This document shows, one piece after another, positions 9,315 to 17,291 of a DNA stretch of 38,073 nt. The position numbers were made by a program, and so were the translations under genes. The number at the start of each line of letters is the position of its first letter. The stretch's first letter is position 1. The notes beneath the pieces are model-generated. The model had not been told where the DNA came from. It searched no databases and saw only the letters and a list, made by a program, of their open reading frames with translations. The stretch comes from Rhodospirillales bacterium. Lineage in GTDB: Bacteria; Pseudomonadota; Gammaproteobacteria; Steroidobacterales; JAHEKG01. The DNA lies in contig JAHEKG010000006.1 in assembly GCA_024638475.1 (NCBI GenBank), positions 1-38,073 on the forward strand. Reading direction: 5' to 3'.

Positions 9315-10833
9315 GTTCGAAGTAGTCGGATACCGTATCTATGACGCCCTGTTGCGTGTCCGGATCGATACCGGCCAAGCTCTTGGCTAACGCTTTCTTG
9401 AAGTCGAGTTGCATTTGCCGGCCGATCTGAATCCGCTGTGCCTGGGGTGACCCCGCGCCGTGCATGGACTCTGTGAGATACCCCACGGCGTTGCGGCCCA
9501 AGGTCATGTTCTCGATGAGTCGCAGGATGCGCATCCGATCTTCGGTAGGTATTTCCTTGCGGCCTTTGAAGTATTTCCGCAACCGGTCGCCCAGTTCCGG
9601 GTGTTCCAGATCCTGCTGCGACGGCAACGTCACGACCAACCCGCCGGCCAAATCCTGCGCCAACCGCGCGACCTCGTAAGGCATCTTAGTGACGTGGTGC
9701 TTACACACATTGGCGAGCATATCGTCATTAATATAAGCACCGGATGCGGTCGCGTGAGCCTGGTAGCTAGAGGCGATGCCTGTCGAGTACACGGTCTCGT
9801 TGAGGTGCGTCATTTCCACTAACTTGTCTTTGATGTGAGAGGCCCGCTCCACACCGTTGAAGTCGGCGATCGTCGCAGCTGCACCAATTAACACATCACC
9901 GACACCGGATTTACAAACATAGCTGCGACGGTGATAGCAGGTGAAACGCTCAACCAGCATCGCCGCGAATTCGAATTCCCCATGCATGAACACCCGATCC
10001 CAGGGAATGAAGACATCCTCGAAGATCACCATCGCTTCCTGCCCGGAATACTGACTGTTACCCACGTCGATGTCGCCCTCTTCCATGGCACGAGTGTCGC
10101 AGGATTGGCGCCCGTAAACGTAGGTGATCCCCGGGGCATCGACGGGAACGGCGCCAACAATGGCAAAGTCCTCATCGCCCGCACCTAAGCGCATCGTCGG
10201 CATGACCAACAGCCAATGGGAATTCAAACACCCGGTCTGATGAGCCTTGGCACCGCGAATGTAGACACCCTCTTCCGTACGCTTGGACACGTGCACGAAT
10301 AAATCCGGATCGTCTTGCTCGTGGGGGGCTTTGCTGCGGTCGCCTTTCACGTCCGTCATCGCACCACCGATGACGAGTCCCTGCGCCTGAGTCATGGTGA
10401 CGAACGACTTGAACTGCTCGTGATAGTGAGTACCGTGCGCAGCATCGATCTCATAGGTGACCGAGTACAGCGAATTGAACGCGTCCATTCCAACGCAACG
10501 TTGGAAACAGGTGCCGGTTAGCTGCCCGAGGCGCCGCTGCATCTTGTTTTGCAGGACTAAGTCTTCGGGGCTTTCGGCGATATGTAAAAACCGATTGATG
10601 CGCGTGCCCGTGAAAGGTGACATCGCAGTGGCCAGCTCCGGGCGCTCATTGGCGAGGTCATACGTCCGCGCAACCGCATTGATAGAGGGCCGAATCATAG
10701 GATGGTCCACCGGCTCATCGACGAGTTCGCCGAATAGGTACACGGTGAGGTCCCGGCCCCGCAGACTGGCGATGTACTCCTCGCCGTTACTAATGGGCTT
10801 CTGGGCCTTTATTTCAGCAACTTCAACTGCCAT
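9277..10833 (-). CDS. 4-hydroxybutyryl-CoA dehydratase / HpaB-superfamily protein (AbfD-like)
   Basis: Strong recognisable similarity to clostridial AbfD: VDHPMIRPSIN, TCFQRCVGMDAFN (CxxxC cluster ligands), RGAKAHQTG, YGRQSCDTR, SGQEAMVIFEDVFIP, CYHRRSYVCKSGVGDVLIGAA, EMTHLNET, TESMHGAGSPQAQRI. Confidence 0.9.
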   Translation of the reverse strand: MAVEVAEIKAQKPISNGEEYIASLRGRDLTVYLFGELVDEPVDHPMIRPSINAVARTYDLANERPELATAMSPFTGTRINRFLHIAESPEDLVLQNKMQRRLGQLTGTCFQRCVGMDAFNSLYSVTYEIDAAHGTHYHEQFKSFVTMTQAQGLVIGGAMTDVKGDRSKAPHEQDDPDLFVHVSKRTEEGVYIRGAKAHQTGCLNSHWLLVMPTMRLGAGDEDFAIVGAVPVDAPGITYVYGRQSCDTRAMEEGDIDVGNSQYSGQEAMVIFEDVFIPWDRVFMHGEFEFAAMLVERFTCYHRRSYVCKSGVGDVLIGAAATIADFNGVERASHIKDKLVEMTHLNETVYSTGIASSYQAHATASGAYINDDMLANVCKHHVTKMPYEVARLAQDLAGGLVVTLPSQQDLEHPELGDRLRKYFKGRKEIPTEDRMRILRLIENMTLGRNAVGYLTESMHGAGSPQAQRIQIGRQMQLDFKKALAKSLAGIDPDTQQGVIDTVSDYFERVFAVPDSKTDD

Positions 10834-10911
10834 GCCTCTATCTCCGCACGCAAAACCGCTATCGTCCCCCGCCCGGCGGACGACGTCAATCTTAAGCCAA
10901 CCCGGACCCCG

Positions 10912-13900
10912 TCAGGCGGCTTGTTGCAGATCGGGCGAACGCCAGCGACTAAGTAACTCCGCACGGCAAGCGTCGGCGCGAGCGACGGCCGCTGCCTTAA
11001 CGGGACCGTATCCCCGAATCTCCTCGGGTATTCGCAACAATTCGGCCGCCAAGTCTAGCCGCTCGGCAGACAGGCCGCGCATGACCTCATCCAACAAGTT
11101 TTGATACTCCGCGAGCAGCCGCCGCTCCATACGCCGTTCTTTGGCATAGCCGAACGGATCGAACATCGATCCGCGCAAGAATCTGAATCGCGCCAACAAT
11201 TTGAAAACGGACATTATGTAACCACCGAATACCCGTTTTATCGGCCGGCCGGTAACGGGGTCTAGTTTTGTCAGTAACGGCGGCGCCAGATGAAACTTCA
11301 GCTTCATCGGCCCATCGAACTCCCGCGCCAATCTTGCGGAAAATTCTGGCCCGCTCATCAACCGTGCCACCTCGTACTCATCTTTATAAGCCATCAATTT
11401 GAACAAGTTGCGGGCAACAACTTCCAAGAGCGCGCTGCTCCCCGGACGAACTTCGCTTTCCGCCTCGCGAACCTTTTCGACCTGAGCAAGATAGGTCCTT
11501 GCGTAAGTAGCGTTCTGGTAGCCGGTCAAGAACTCAACACGCCGCTCAATAATCTCGTCGATCGATGAGGACAGTCGTGCGATTTGGTTTTTTGGGCTCT
11601 CATCCGCAATGGACTCGACCGCAGCCAAGTCAGCCGCTGCGCGGCGGCCCCAGTTGAAGGCGTCGACGTTCTGCTCCACTGCGACCCCATTCAATTCAAT
11701 GGCCCGCTCGAGCGCGTCCGCGGTCAGCGGGATCAGCCCCCGCTGATAGGCGTAGCCGACCAAAAATAGGTTGCTGGCAATGGCGTCGCCTAGTAGCGCA
11801 GTCGCCAAACGCGTGGCCGGCACGAAGAAAGCGCGATCCCGACGCGTCACCGAAGTGATAGCCGACACCATGTCATCGGCAGGAAACGCCAAGTCGCGAT
11901 CACGAATAAACGCCGCCGGCATGTCGTCGTGGAGATTGACGACCGCCGCGCTGCGGCGTTGATCCAGCTTGCCGAGCGCCTCTTTACCGGCGCCCACGAC
12001 TAGATCGCAGCCTAGCATGAGGTCTGCCTCCCCTGCGGGAATGCGCACGGCATGCAAGACGCCGGGTGTCTTGCCGATGCGGACATGGGATAGAACCGCA
12101 CCAAACTTTTGCGCCAAGCCTGTCTGGTCGAGCGTCGTCACCGCCAACCCGTCTAAGTGCGCGGCCATGCCCAATAACGCGCTAACCGTGACAACCCCCG
12201 TACCACCGACACCAGGAACGATGATGCCGTACGGCCGATCCAAGCCCACTTTGTTACCCGGCTCCGGAATCGGCGTCGTGTCAATTTGTTTAGGCGTGGG
12301 TTTGCGCAGTTCCGCGCCCTCCACGGTGACGAAACTCGGACAAAAGCCTTCGACGCAGCTGAAATCTTTATTGCAAGCGGACTGGTTTATCGTCCGCTTC
12401 CTCCCGAACTCGGTTTCCCGCGGCACAACGGCAAGACAATTGGAAACCTGGCTGCAATCGCCGCAGCCCTCACACACCAATTCGTTGATCACGACTCGAC
12501 GCTGTGGGTCTTCCAATAAGCCCCGTTTGCGGCGGCGGCGCTTTTCCGCGGCGCAGGTCTGGTCGTAGATCAGCACGGTGATGCCGGGCTCTTCACGCAA
12601 CTGTTCTTGAATCCTGGCAAGATCGCGACGATGATCGATACTGGCCCGCTCCCGCAGCACGTCCGCGTTGGGATATTTTTCCGGTTCATCGCTGACGATA
12701 GCGATGCGCGTGACGCCCTCCGCAGCCACTTGATCCACGATCATCTCAACGGACAATTGGCCATCGACCTGCTGACCGCCCGTCATGGCCACGGCATCGT
12801 TGTAAAGAATCTTGTAGGTCATGTTCACGCCGGCGGCAATCGCGGCGCGGATCGCCAGTAATCCGGAATGGTAGTAGGTACCGTCGCCCAGGTTCTGGAA
12901 AATATGCGTCGTTTCGGTAAATGGAGCCTGGCCAATCCAGCTCGCCCCCTCGCCACCCATTTGGGTAAACGTCGCGGTGTCTCTGTCCATCCACATCGCC
13001 ATGTAATGACAGCCGATCCCAGCGGTGGCGCGGCTGCCAGCGGGAACCCGGGTCGACGTGTTGTGCGGGCAGCCGGAACAAAAATGCGGGGTCCGCTCCA
13101 AGCTGGGCTTCAGATGATCTAGAAAACCTTCTTTTTGCCTCAGGAAATCGATGCGTTCCTGCAGCCGGCTAGCATGGGCCGGGTCCGTTACATAGGGCCC
13201 CAGCCGCGCCGCCAGGACGGTGGCAACTTGCGCCGGTGTCAACTCCCCATTCGCCGGCAATAACCAATCACGGTTTTCATCGAACTTGCCGACGATGCGC
13301 GGTCGTCTATCCGCATGCCAGTTATAAAGCTGCTCTCTAATTTGGTTCTCTACGACGGCGCGTTTTTCTTCGACGACAACGATTTCCTCCAGGCCTTCCG
13401 CAAACCGGCGGACCCCTTCGGGCTCGAGGGGCCAGCTCATACCGACCTTGTAGAGGCGCACCCCGAGACGTTTTAATTCGGCCTCATCGAGGCCAAGGTC
13501 TTCCAGGGCCTGGCGCACATCGCCGTAGGCTTTGCCCGTAGTCACGATCCCGAAGCGCGCCGCGGGCGCTTCCAGCACGATACGATCCAACTGGTTGTGG
13601 CGCACAAACCCCAGCGCCGCATAGATCTTGTAGCGATGAAGACGGCGTTCCTGCTCTAGCGGAGAGTCAGGCCAACGAATGTTTAGCCCGCCCACCGGCA
13701 TCTCGATCTGCGGTGTGGCAATCGCAAACCGCTGCGAATCGATGTCGACGCTCGCCGATGAATCCGCCGTCTCCGAGATCATCTTAAGCGCTACCCAACA
13801 TCCCGAGAAGCGGCTCAACGCAAATCCGAATAAGCCAAAGTCGAGTACATCCTGCACGCCGGCCGGATTCAATACCGGAATCATCGCGTCCATGAACGCG

Positions 13901-14379
13901 TACTCGCTTTGATGGGCCAGCGTCGAGGATTTGGCGGCGTGGTCATCGCCCGCCGCAACGATCACGCCCCCGTGTGGCGCAGTGCCCGCCGAATTGGCGT
14001 GCTTGAGCACATCGCCGCTCCGGTCGACCCCCGGGCCTTTCCCATACCATAGGGAAAATACACCATCCTGCTTTGCCCCCGGGAAAAGCCCCACCTGTTG
14101 GGTCCCCCAAACTGCCGTCGCGGCCAGGTCCTCGTTGACTCCAGGGTGGAACTTGATGGCCGCGCGGTCGAGAAAGGGCTGCGCCCGCCAAAATTGTTGG
14201 TCCACTCCACCGAGCGGCGAACCGCGATAGCCCGTGACGTAACCCGCTGTGTTCAAACCACGCGCGTTATCGCGTTGCCGCTGCAACAACATGAGCTTGA
14301 CCAGCGCCTGGATACCAGACAGGTAGGCGGCGCCGGTCGCGACTCGGTACCGGTCGTTCAGGTCCTTCACGGCAAGCAA
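10912..14379 (-). CDS. Indolepyruvate ferredoxin oxidoreductase family protein (fused alpha/beta/gamma-type 2-oxoacid oxidoreductase)
   Basis: 1155 aa; GYRGSPLGGVDQQFWRA, TPP domain 'CSGCPHNTSTRVPAGSRATAGIGCHYMAMWMDRDT', Fe-S 'LVCEGCGDCSQVSNC', gamma-domain 'IIVPGVGGTGVVTVSALLGMAAHLDG'. Confidence 0.93.
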   Translation of the reverse strand: MLAVKDLNDRYRVATGAAYLSGIQALVKLMLLQRQRDNARGLNTAGYVTGYRGSPLGGVDQQFWRAQPFLDRAAIKFHPGVNEDLAATAVWGTQQVGLFPGAKQDGVFSLWYGKGPGVDRSGDVLKHANSAGTAPHGGVIVAAGDDHAAKSSTLAHQSEYAFMDAMIPVLNPAGVQDVLDFGLFGFALSRFSGCWVALKMISETADSSASVDIDSQRFAIATPQIEMPVGGLNIRWPDSPLEQERRLHRYKIYAALGFVRHNQLDRIVLEAPAARFGIVTTGKAYGDVRQALEDLGLDEAELKRLGVRLYKVGMSWPLEPEGVRRFAEGLEEIVVVEEKRAVVENQIREQLYNWHADRRPRIVGKFDENRDWLLPANGELTPAQVATVLAARLGPYVTDPAHASRLQERIDFLRQKEGFLDHLKPSLERTPHFCSGCPHNTSTRVPAGSRATAGIGCHYMAMWMDRDTATFTQMGGEGASWIGQAPFTETTHIFQNLGDGTYYHSGLLAIRAAIAAGVNMTYKILYNDAVAMTGGQQVDGQLSVEMIVDQVAAEGVTRIAIVSDEPEKYPNADVLRERASIDHRRDLARIQEQLREEPGITVLIYDQTCAAEKRRRRKRGLLEDPQRRVVINELVCEGCGDCSQVSNCLAVVPRETEFGRKRTINQSACNKDFSCVEGFCPSFVTVEGAELRKPTPKQIDTTPIPEPGNKVGLDRPYGIIVPGVGGTGVVTVSALLGMAAHLDGLAVTTLDQTGLAQKFGAVLSHVRIGKTPGVLHAVRIPAGEADLMLGCDLVVGAGKEALGKLDQRRSAAVVNLHDDMPAAFIRDRDLAFPADDMVSAITSVTRRDRAFFVPATRLATALLGDAIASNLFLVGYAYQRGLIPLTADALERAIELNGVAVEQNVDAFNWGRRAAADLAAVESIADESPKNQIARLSSSIDEIIERRVEFLTGYQNATYARTYLAQVEKVREAESEVRPGSSALLEVVARNLFKLMAYKDEYEVARLMSGPEFSARLAREFDGPMKLKFHLAPPLLTKLDPVTGRPIKRVFGGYIMSVFKLLARFRFLRGSMFDPFGYAKERRMERRLLAEYQNLLDEVMRGLSAERLDLAAELLRIPEEIRGYGPVKAAAVARADACRAELLSRWRSPDLQQAA

Positions 14380-14394
14380 TTCACCCTCCTAACG

Positions 14395-14506
14395 GCGTCG
14401 CAGGCTGTCGCCATGTTACGCCCATCCTCATAGGAAATAATTGCATATTTTCTTCAACTACTATAAATACTAGGATATATATCCGCCTTTTAGGTTTTAT
14501 ATTAGG
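14395..14506. promoter_or_regulatory. AT-rich divergent promoter region between the ferredoxin oxidoreductase and Lrp/AsnC genes
   Basis: Marked AT-rich tract in a GC-rich window, including the perfect 12-bp palindrome ggatatatatcc (14473-14484), between divergently oriented genes, one of which encodes an Lrp-type regulator. Confidence 0.55.
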
Positions 14507-14977
14507 ATGAAATCTCCGATAAATCTAGACGAAATCGACCGCCGAATACTCAGGGCTCTGCAACAACAGGGCGACATTTCCATGGTGGACCTAGGCGAGC
14601 GGGTCGGTCTCTCGCACACACCTTGCTGGCGGCGGGTGAAGCGCTTGGAAGACTCCGGCGTGATTCGGCGACGCGTCGCCTTGCTGGATCCGCATCTACT
14701 CGAACTATCCGTAAGCGTGTTTGCCGCCATTAGTATCAAGAAGCATGACGAAGCCTCGTTGGCCCGGTTTGAAAAGGCCGTGCAGGCAATCGACGCAATT
14801 GTCGAATGCCACACGGTCAGCGGCGACCGCGATTTCTTGCTGAGGGTCGTGGTCGGTACCGTCGCCGACTACGAATTGCTGTTGAAACGCAAACTGACCC
14901 AGCTACCCGGCGTGGAGTCGGTGAGTTCGACGTTTGCTTTGAAACAGGCCAAGTACACGACGCAGTTGCCGATCTGA
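14507..14977 (+). CDS. Lrp/AsnC family transcriptional regulator
   Basis: 'LDEIDRRILRALQQQGDISMVDLGERVGLSHTPCWRRVKRLEDSGVIRRRVALLDP', then a RAM-like domain 'IVECHTVSGDRDFLLRVVVGTVADYELLLKRKLTQLPGVESVSSTFALKQAKYTTQLPI'. Confidence 0.95.
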   Translation: MKSPINLDEIDRRILRALQQQGDISMVDLGERVGLSHTPCWRRVKRLEDSGVIRRRVALLDPHLLELSVSVFAAISIKKHDEASLARFEKAVQAIDAIVECHTVSGDRDFLLRVVVGTVADYELLLKRKLTQLPGVESVSSTFALKQAKYTTQLPI

Positions 14978-14996
14978 CTTTACGCAACGCTGTCTA

Positions 14997-16136
14997 TCAT
15001 TTCTTAGCACCGGTAAAGAAATATCGCCCACCGGCGCTGCGAGTGGCATGCTTGTCCACTTTATTGGCCGCAAAAAATAAACTGCGCGTAAAAGCGCGAA
15101 AGATATTAGCGGATGCGAAACCTGCAGCCGCATAGAAATCTTCCAATGGCAGCTCATAACATGCCGCCATAAAGGGTTCATTATTGAAATGAATATCCCA
15201 GTCGCGCAAAGACGCGGTGTATGCATCGAGCTCGTCAAACTGCGGTGCATCCTGATGCAGCATGATGCCACCCGGCTTTAGTAGCCGATGGCATTCGGCA
15301 AACACCCTTTTTAGCGCAGGCAGGGACGTCTCATGCAGAAACTGGCGTGACACGATGAGATCGAACGACTCGTCTTCGAAGGGCACCGCTTCCGCGTTGG
15401 CCTGTCGAAAATCGACGGCAACACCCAGTGCATTCGCGCGGGCGTGGGCATAGCGCAGACAAGGGGCGGCGACATCGATGCCGATGACCTCGGCAGTCTC
15501 GAAAGCCGCTTTGAACGGCAGCGTAAAGTGGCCGACCGTACAACCCAGATCCAGAATACGTTGCGGATGCAGGTCGGCATGCTTGGCTTTTAGCCACGCG
15601 GCCACGGACTGCCCAGCGTCGTCGTTGTAGGGCCCCTGGGTACCCATGGAATGCACACTGATCACCCGGTCGTAGGCTGCACCGGCCGATAGATCGTCGC
15701 TAACCGTTTCCGTATGGTATCCGCCGGGACAAAGATGAATGTCGTGGGCGGTGAGATAACGCGGCACCTCGACATCCGGGTCCAGGGTCAGCGATCCGAT
15801 GGTCCGCTGCGTTTTCGCCCGGGCCATGAGCGCCGCTCGCTGGCGGCCGACCATGCCTGCGGCGACGTCGTGCATGCGTTCCTGATTGTAGGTTCTCAAG
15901 GCGTACCAGGCCTGATTGGCCGGTACCCGCCGCATGGCCGCTGCGATATCTTTATGGTTGGGCGATCGGCCGAGCGTGTCTTTTAGAACAGGCGCTACTT
16001 CGCGTCGATAAAGTTGCCGCAAGCCGGGCCGTAACCGCACTTCCAGCAATAGCGACATTTGCCGTACGAAATCTTCTCGAGACTGCTCTTCCGCCGTCGC
16101 CGTCGGCAGCATCCCATGGGTGGCAAAACTCGGCAT
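14997..16136 (-). CDS. Class I SAM-dependent methyltransferase
   Basis: Motif I 'RILDLGCTVGHFTLPF', 'VIGIDVAAPCLRYAHARA', 'VPFEDESFDLIVSRQFLHE', 'LKPGGIMLHQD', with about 150 aa of N-terminal extension of unknown function. Confidence 0.85.
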   Translation of the reverse strand: MPSFATHGMLPTATAEEQSREDFVRQMSLLLEVRLRPGLRQLYRREVAPVLKDTLGRSPNHKDIAAAMRRVPANQAWYALRTYNQERMHDVAAGMVGRQRAALMARAKTQRTIGSLTLDPDVEVPRYLTAHDIHLCPGGYHTETVSDDLSAGAAYDRVISVHSMGTQGPYNDDAGQSVAAWLKAKHADLHPQRILDLGCTVGHFTLPFKAAFETAEVIGIDVAAPCLRYAHARANALGVAVDFRQANAEAVPFEDESFDLIVSRQFLHETSLPALKRVFAECHRLLKPGGIMLHQDAPQFDELDAYTASLRDWDIHFNNEPFMAACYELPLEDFYAAAGFASANIFRAFTRSLFFAANKVDKHATRSAGGRYFFTGAKK

Positions 16137-16185
16137 AGTGGCCCCAGTTTACACGCAATCCAGATGTCAGCGAACGTTGTGACTA

Positions 16186-16270
16186 GGGTAACTGTCCGTA
16201 CACCTCTCTCATGGGATGGCTCCCTGCGGTCCGCTTTATTCCCATGAGAGAGGTGTACGGACAGTTACCC
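16186..16270 (+). repeat. 85-bp palindromic element, copy 1: 31-bp perfect inverted arms around a 23-nt loop
   Basis: Left arm 16186-16216 gggtaactgtccgtacacctctctcatggga; loop 16217-16239 tggctccctgcggtccgctttat; right arm 16240-16270 is the exact reverse complement of the left arm. Confidence 0.97.
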
Positions 16271-16338
16271 CAGGATCGTTACGGCTAGACAGCGCCGTCA
16301 GCCAACGAGCCTATCGTCGAAGACGCCGCTTGTTAACT

Positions 16339-16423
16339 GCGCCTGGCTATGGTTACCCGTTTGGAGGGAATAAAGCGGACCGCAGGGAGCCATCCCTCCA
16401 AACGGGTAACCATAGCCAGGCGC
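16339..16423 (-). repeat. 85-bp palindromic element, copy 2 (inverted core): 31-bp perfect arms around the same 23-nt loop
   Basis: Left arm 16339-16369 gcgcctggctatggttacccgtttggaggga; loop 16370-16392 ataaagcggaccgcagggagcca, the exact reverse complement of the copy 1 loop; right arm 16393-16423 is the exact reverse complement of the left arm. Confidence 0.97.
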
Positions 16424-16472
16424 GGCGGGACAATCGCACAGGGGCGTGCGATCCGGTCGGAACTATTACCGG

Positions 16473-17273
16473 TTAGGCGCCGTCCATCTGGGCTTTGCCC
16501 ATGCGCAGCGCCAGCATGCGCTCATACTCTTCCTCGCCGAAAATCGGCACCACCAAGGCGTTCATCGGGTCTAGCCGATAACCCAACTCGCGAACGCGGT
16601 AGTCGTAATCGCGCAACGCGCCGCGCTCGGATTCCGGCACCGGCTCTGCTTCATCGAGCCAACCGAACCAGCGATTAATGAACCCTTCGAGATACGCCTC
16701 GCAGATATCAATGTTTTGCTCTTCCAGTTCGGCAAACATGCTAATGCACACCGGCGACAACAGACCGCGCAGGTAGGTGCCGTGACTGACGGACCAGGTG
16801 AAATTCGGATTGCTGCGGAAAGCGAGATGGTCCTCGTTGACTGGCTCGTAGTAACGATTGAGATAATCCAGGTCCACGCGAATATCCGCTCGTGGCGTAT
16901 AGTCGGCGTAGAAGAAAAGCTTGGGCACGGTGCCGAAGATCACGGTCAAATGAGGCACGCGAGTTTGCTGGCTCAAGAACACCGTGGCGTTGATGTCCAA
17001 GATCGATGCCTTGCGATTGCCGATCCATGAATTGACCAGCCAGTCCACCTCAGGTCCCGAATAACCGGCAAACGATCCTTCCATCCGACCATCCGGTGCC
17101 GCGTAATAATCCCTGCCCTCGCAAGCTGGATGCAGCTCGACGTCGAAACGCCCCTTGACTCGCTCAACGATGCCCTTTTGTATCCCCCACAGGCGCTCCC
17201 AGGCCTGGCTCACATCAACGTTGGGATTCTCCGCCAGAAACTCGTGGATGGTCTTAGTTTCGGTGACTGCCAT
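16473..17273 (-). CDS. Red chlorophyll catabolite reductase (RCCR)-like protein
   Basis: Compared from memory with plant RCCR (ACD2): 'VDWLVNSWIG...ILDINATVFLSQQTRVPHLTVIF...LFFYADYTPRADIRVDLDYLNRYYE' parallels 'IDFVIGSWIH...LNITSISGFLNSSTKAPNFVVEL...LVLILDLPHRKDLVLNPDYLKEYYQ'. 'YLRGLLSPVCISM' parallels 'FVRSAFSPTASML'. C-terminal 'RDYDYRVRELGYRLDPMNALVVPIFGEEEYERML' also parallels plant RCCR. Confidence 0.75.
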   Translation of the reverse strand: MAVTETKTIHEFLAENPNVDVSQAWERLWGIQKGIVERVKGRFDVELHPACEGRDYYAAPDGRMEGSFAGYSGPEVDWLVNSWIGNRKASILDINATVFLSQQTRVPHLTVIFGTVPKLFFYADYTPRADIRVDLDYLNRYYEPVNEDHLAFRSNPNFTWSVSHGTYLRGLLSPVCISMFAELEEQNIDICEAYLEGFINRWFGWLDEAEPVPESERGALRDYDYRVRELGYRLDPMNALVVPIFGEEEYERMLALRMGKAQMDGA

Positions 17274-17291
17274 GAACTGACTCCGTCGGAC

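Noticed and set aside
10457-11104. Plus-strand 215-aa ORF spanning the dehydratase/oxidoreductase junction
   Set aside because: Antisense to two supported genes; composition typical of a GC-rich spurious ORF.
11969-12568. Plus-strand 199-aa ORF antisense to the indolepyruvate oxidoreductase gene
   Set aside because: Shadow of a well-supported 1155-aa CDS; no recognisable motifs.
16186-16423. CRISPR array or intrinsic terminators as explanation for the palindromes
   Set aside because: There are only two units, in opposite orientation, with no direct repeats and no cas genes. The stems lack a 3' U-tract. Neither label explains the constant core with variable inverted arms.
16216-16678. Plus-strand ORFs 16216-16476 and 16349-16678
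   Set aside because: They run through the palindromic elements or antisense to the RCCR-like gene and have arginine-rich, low-complexity translations with no domain signal.
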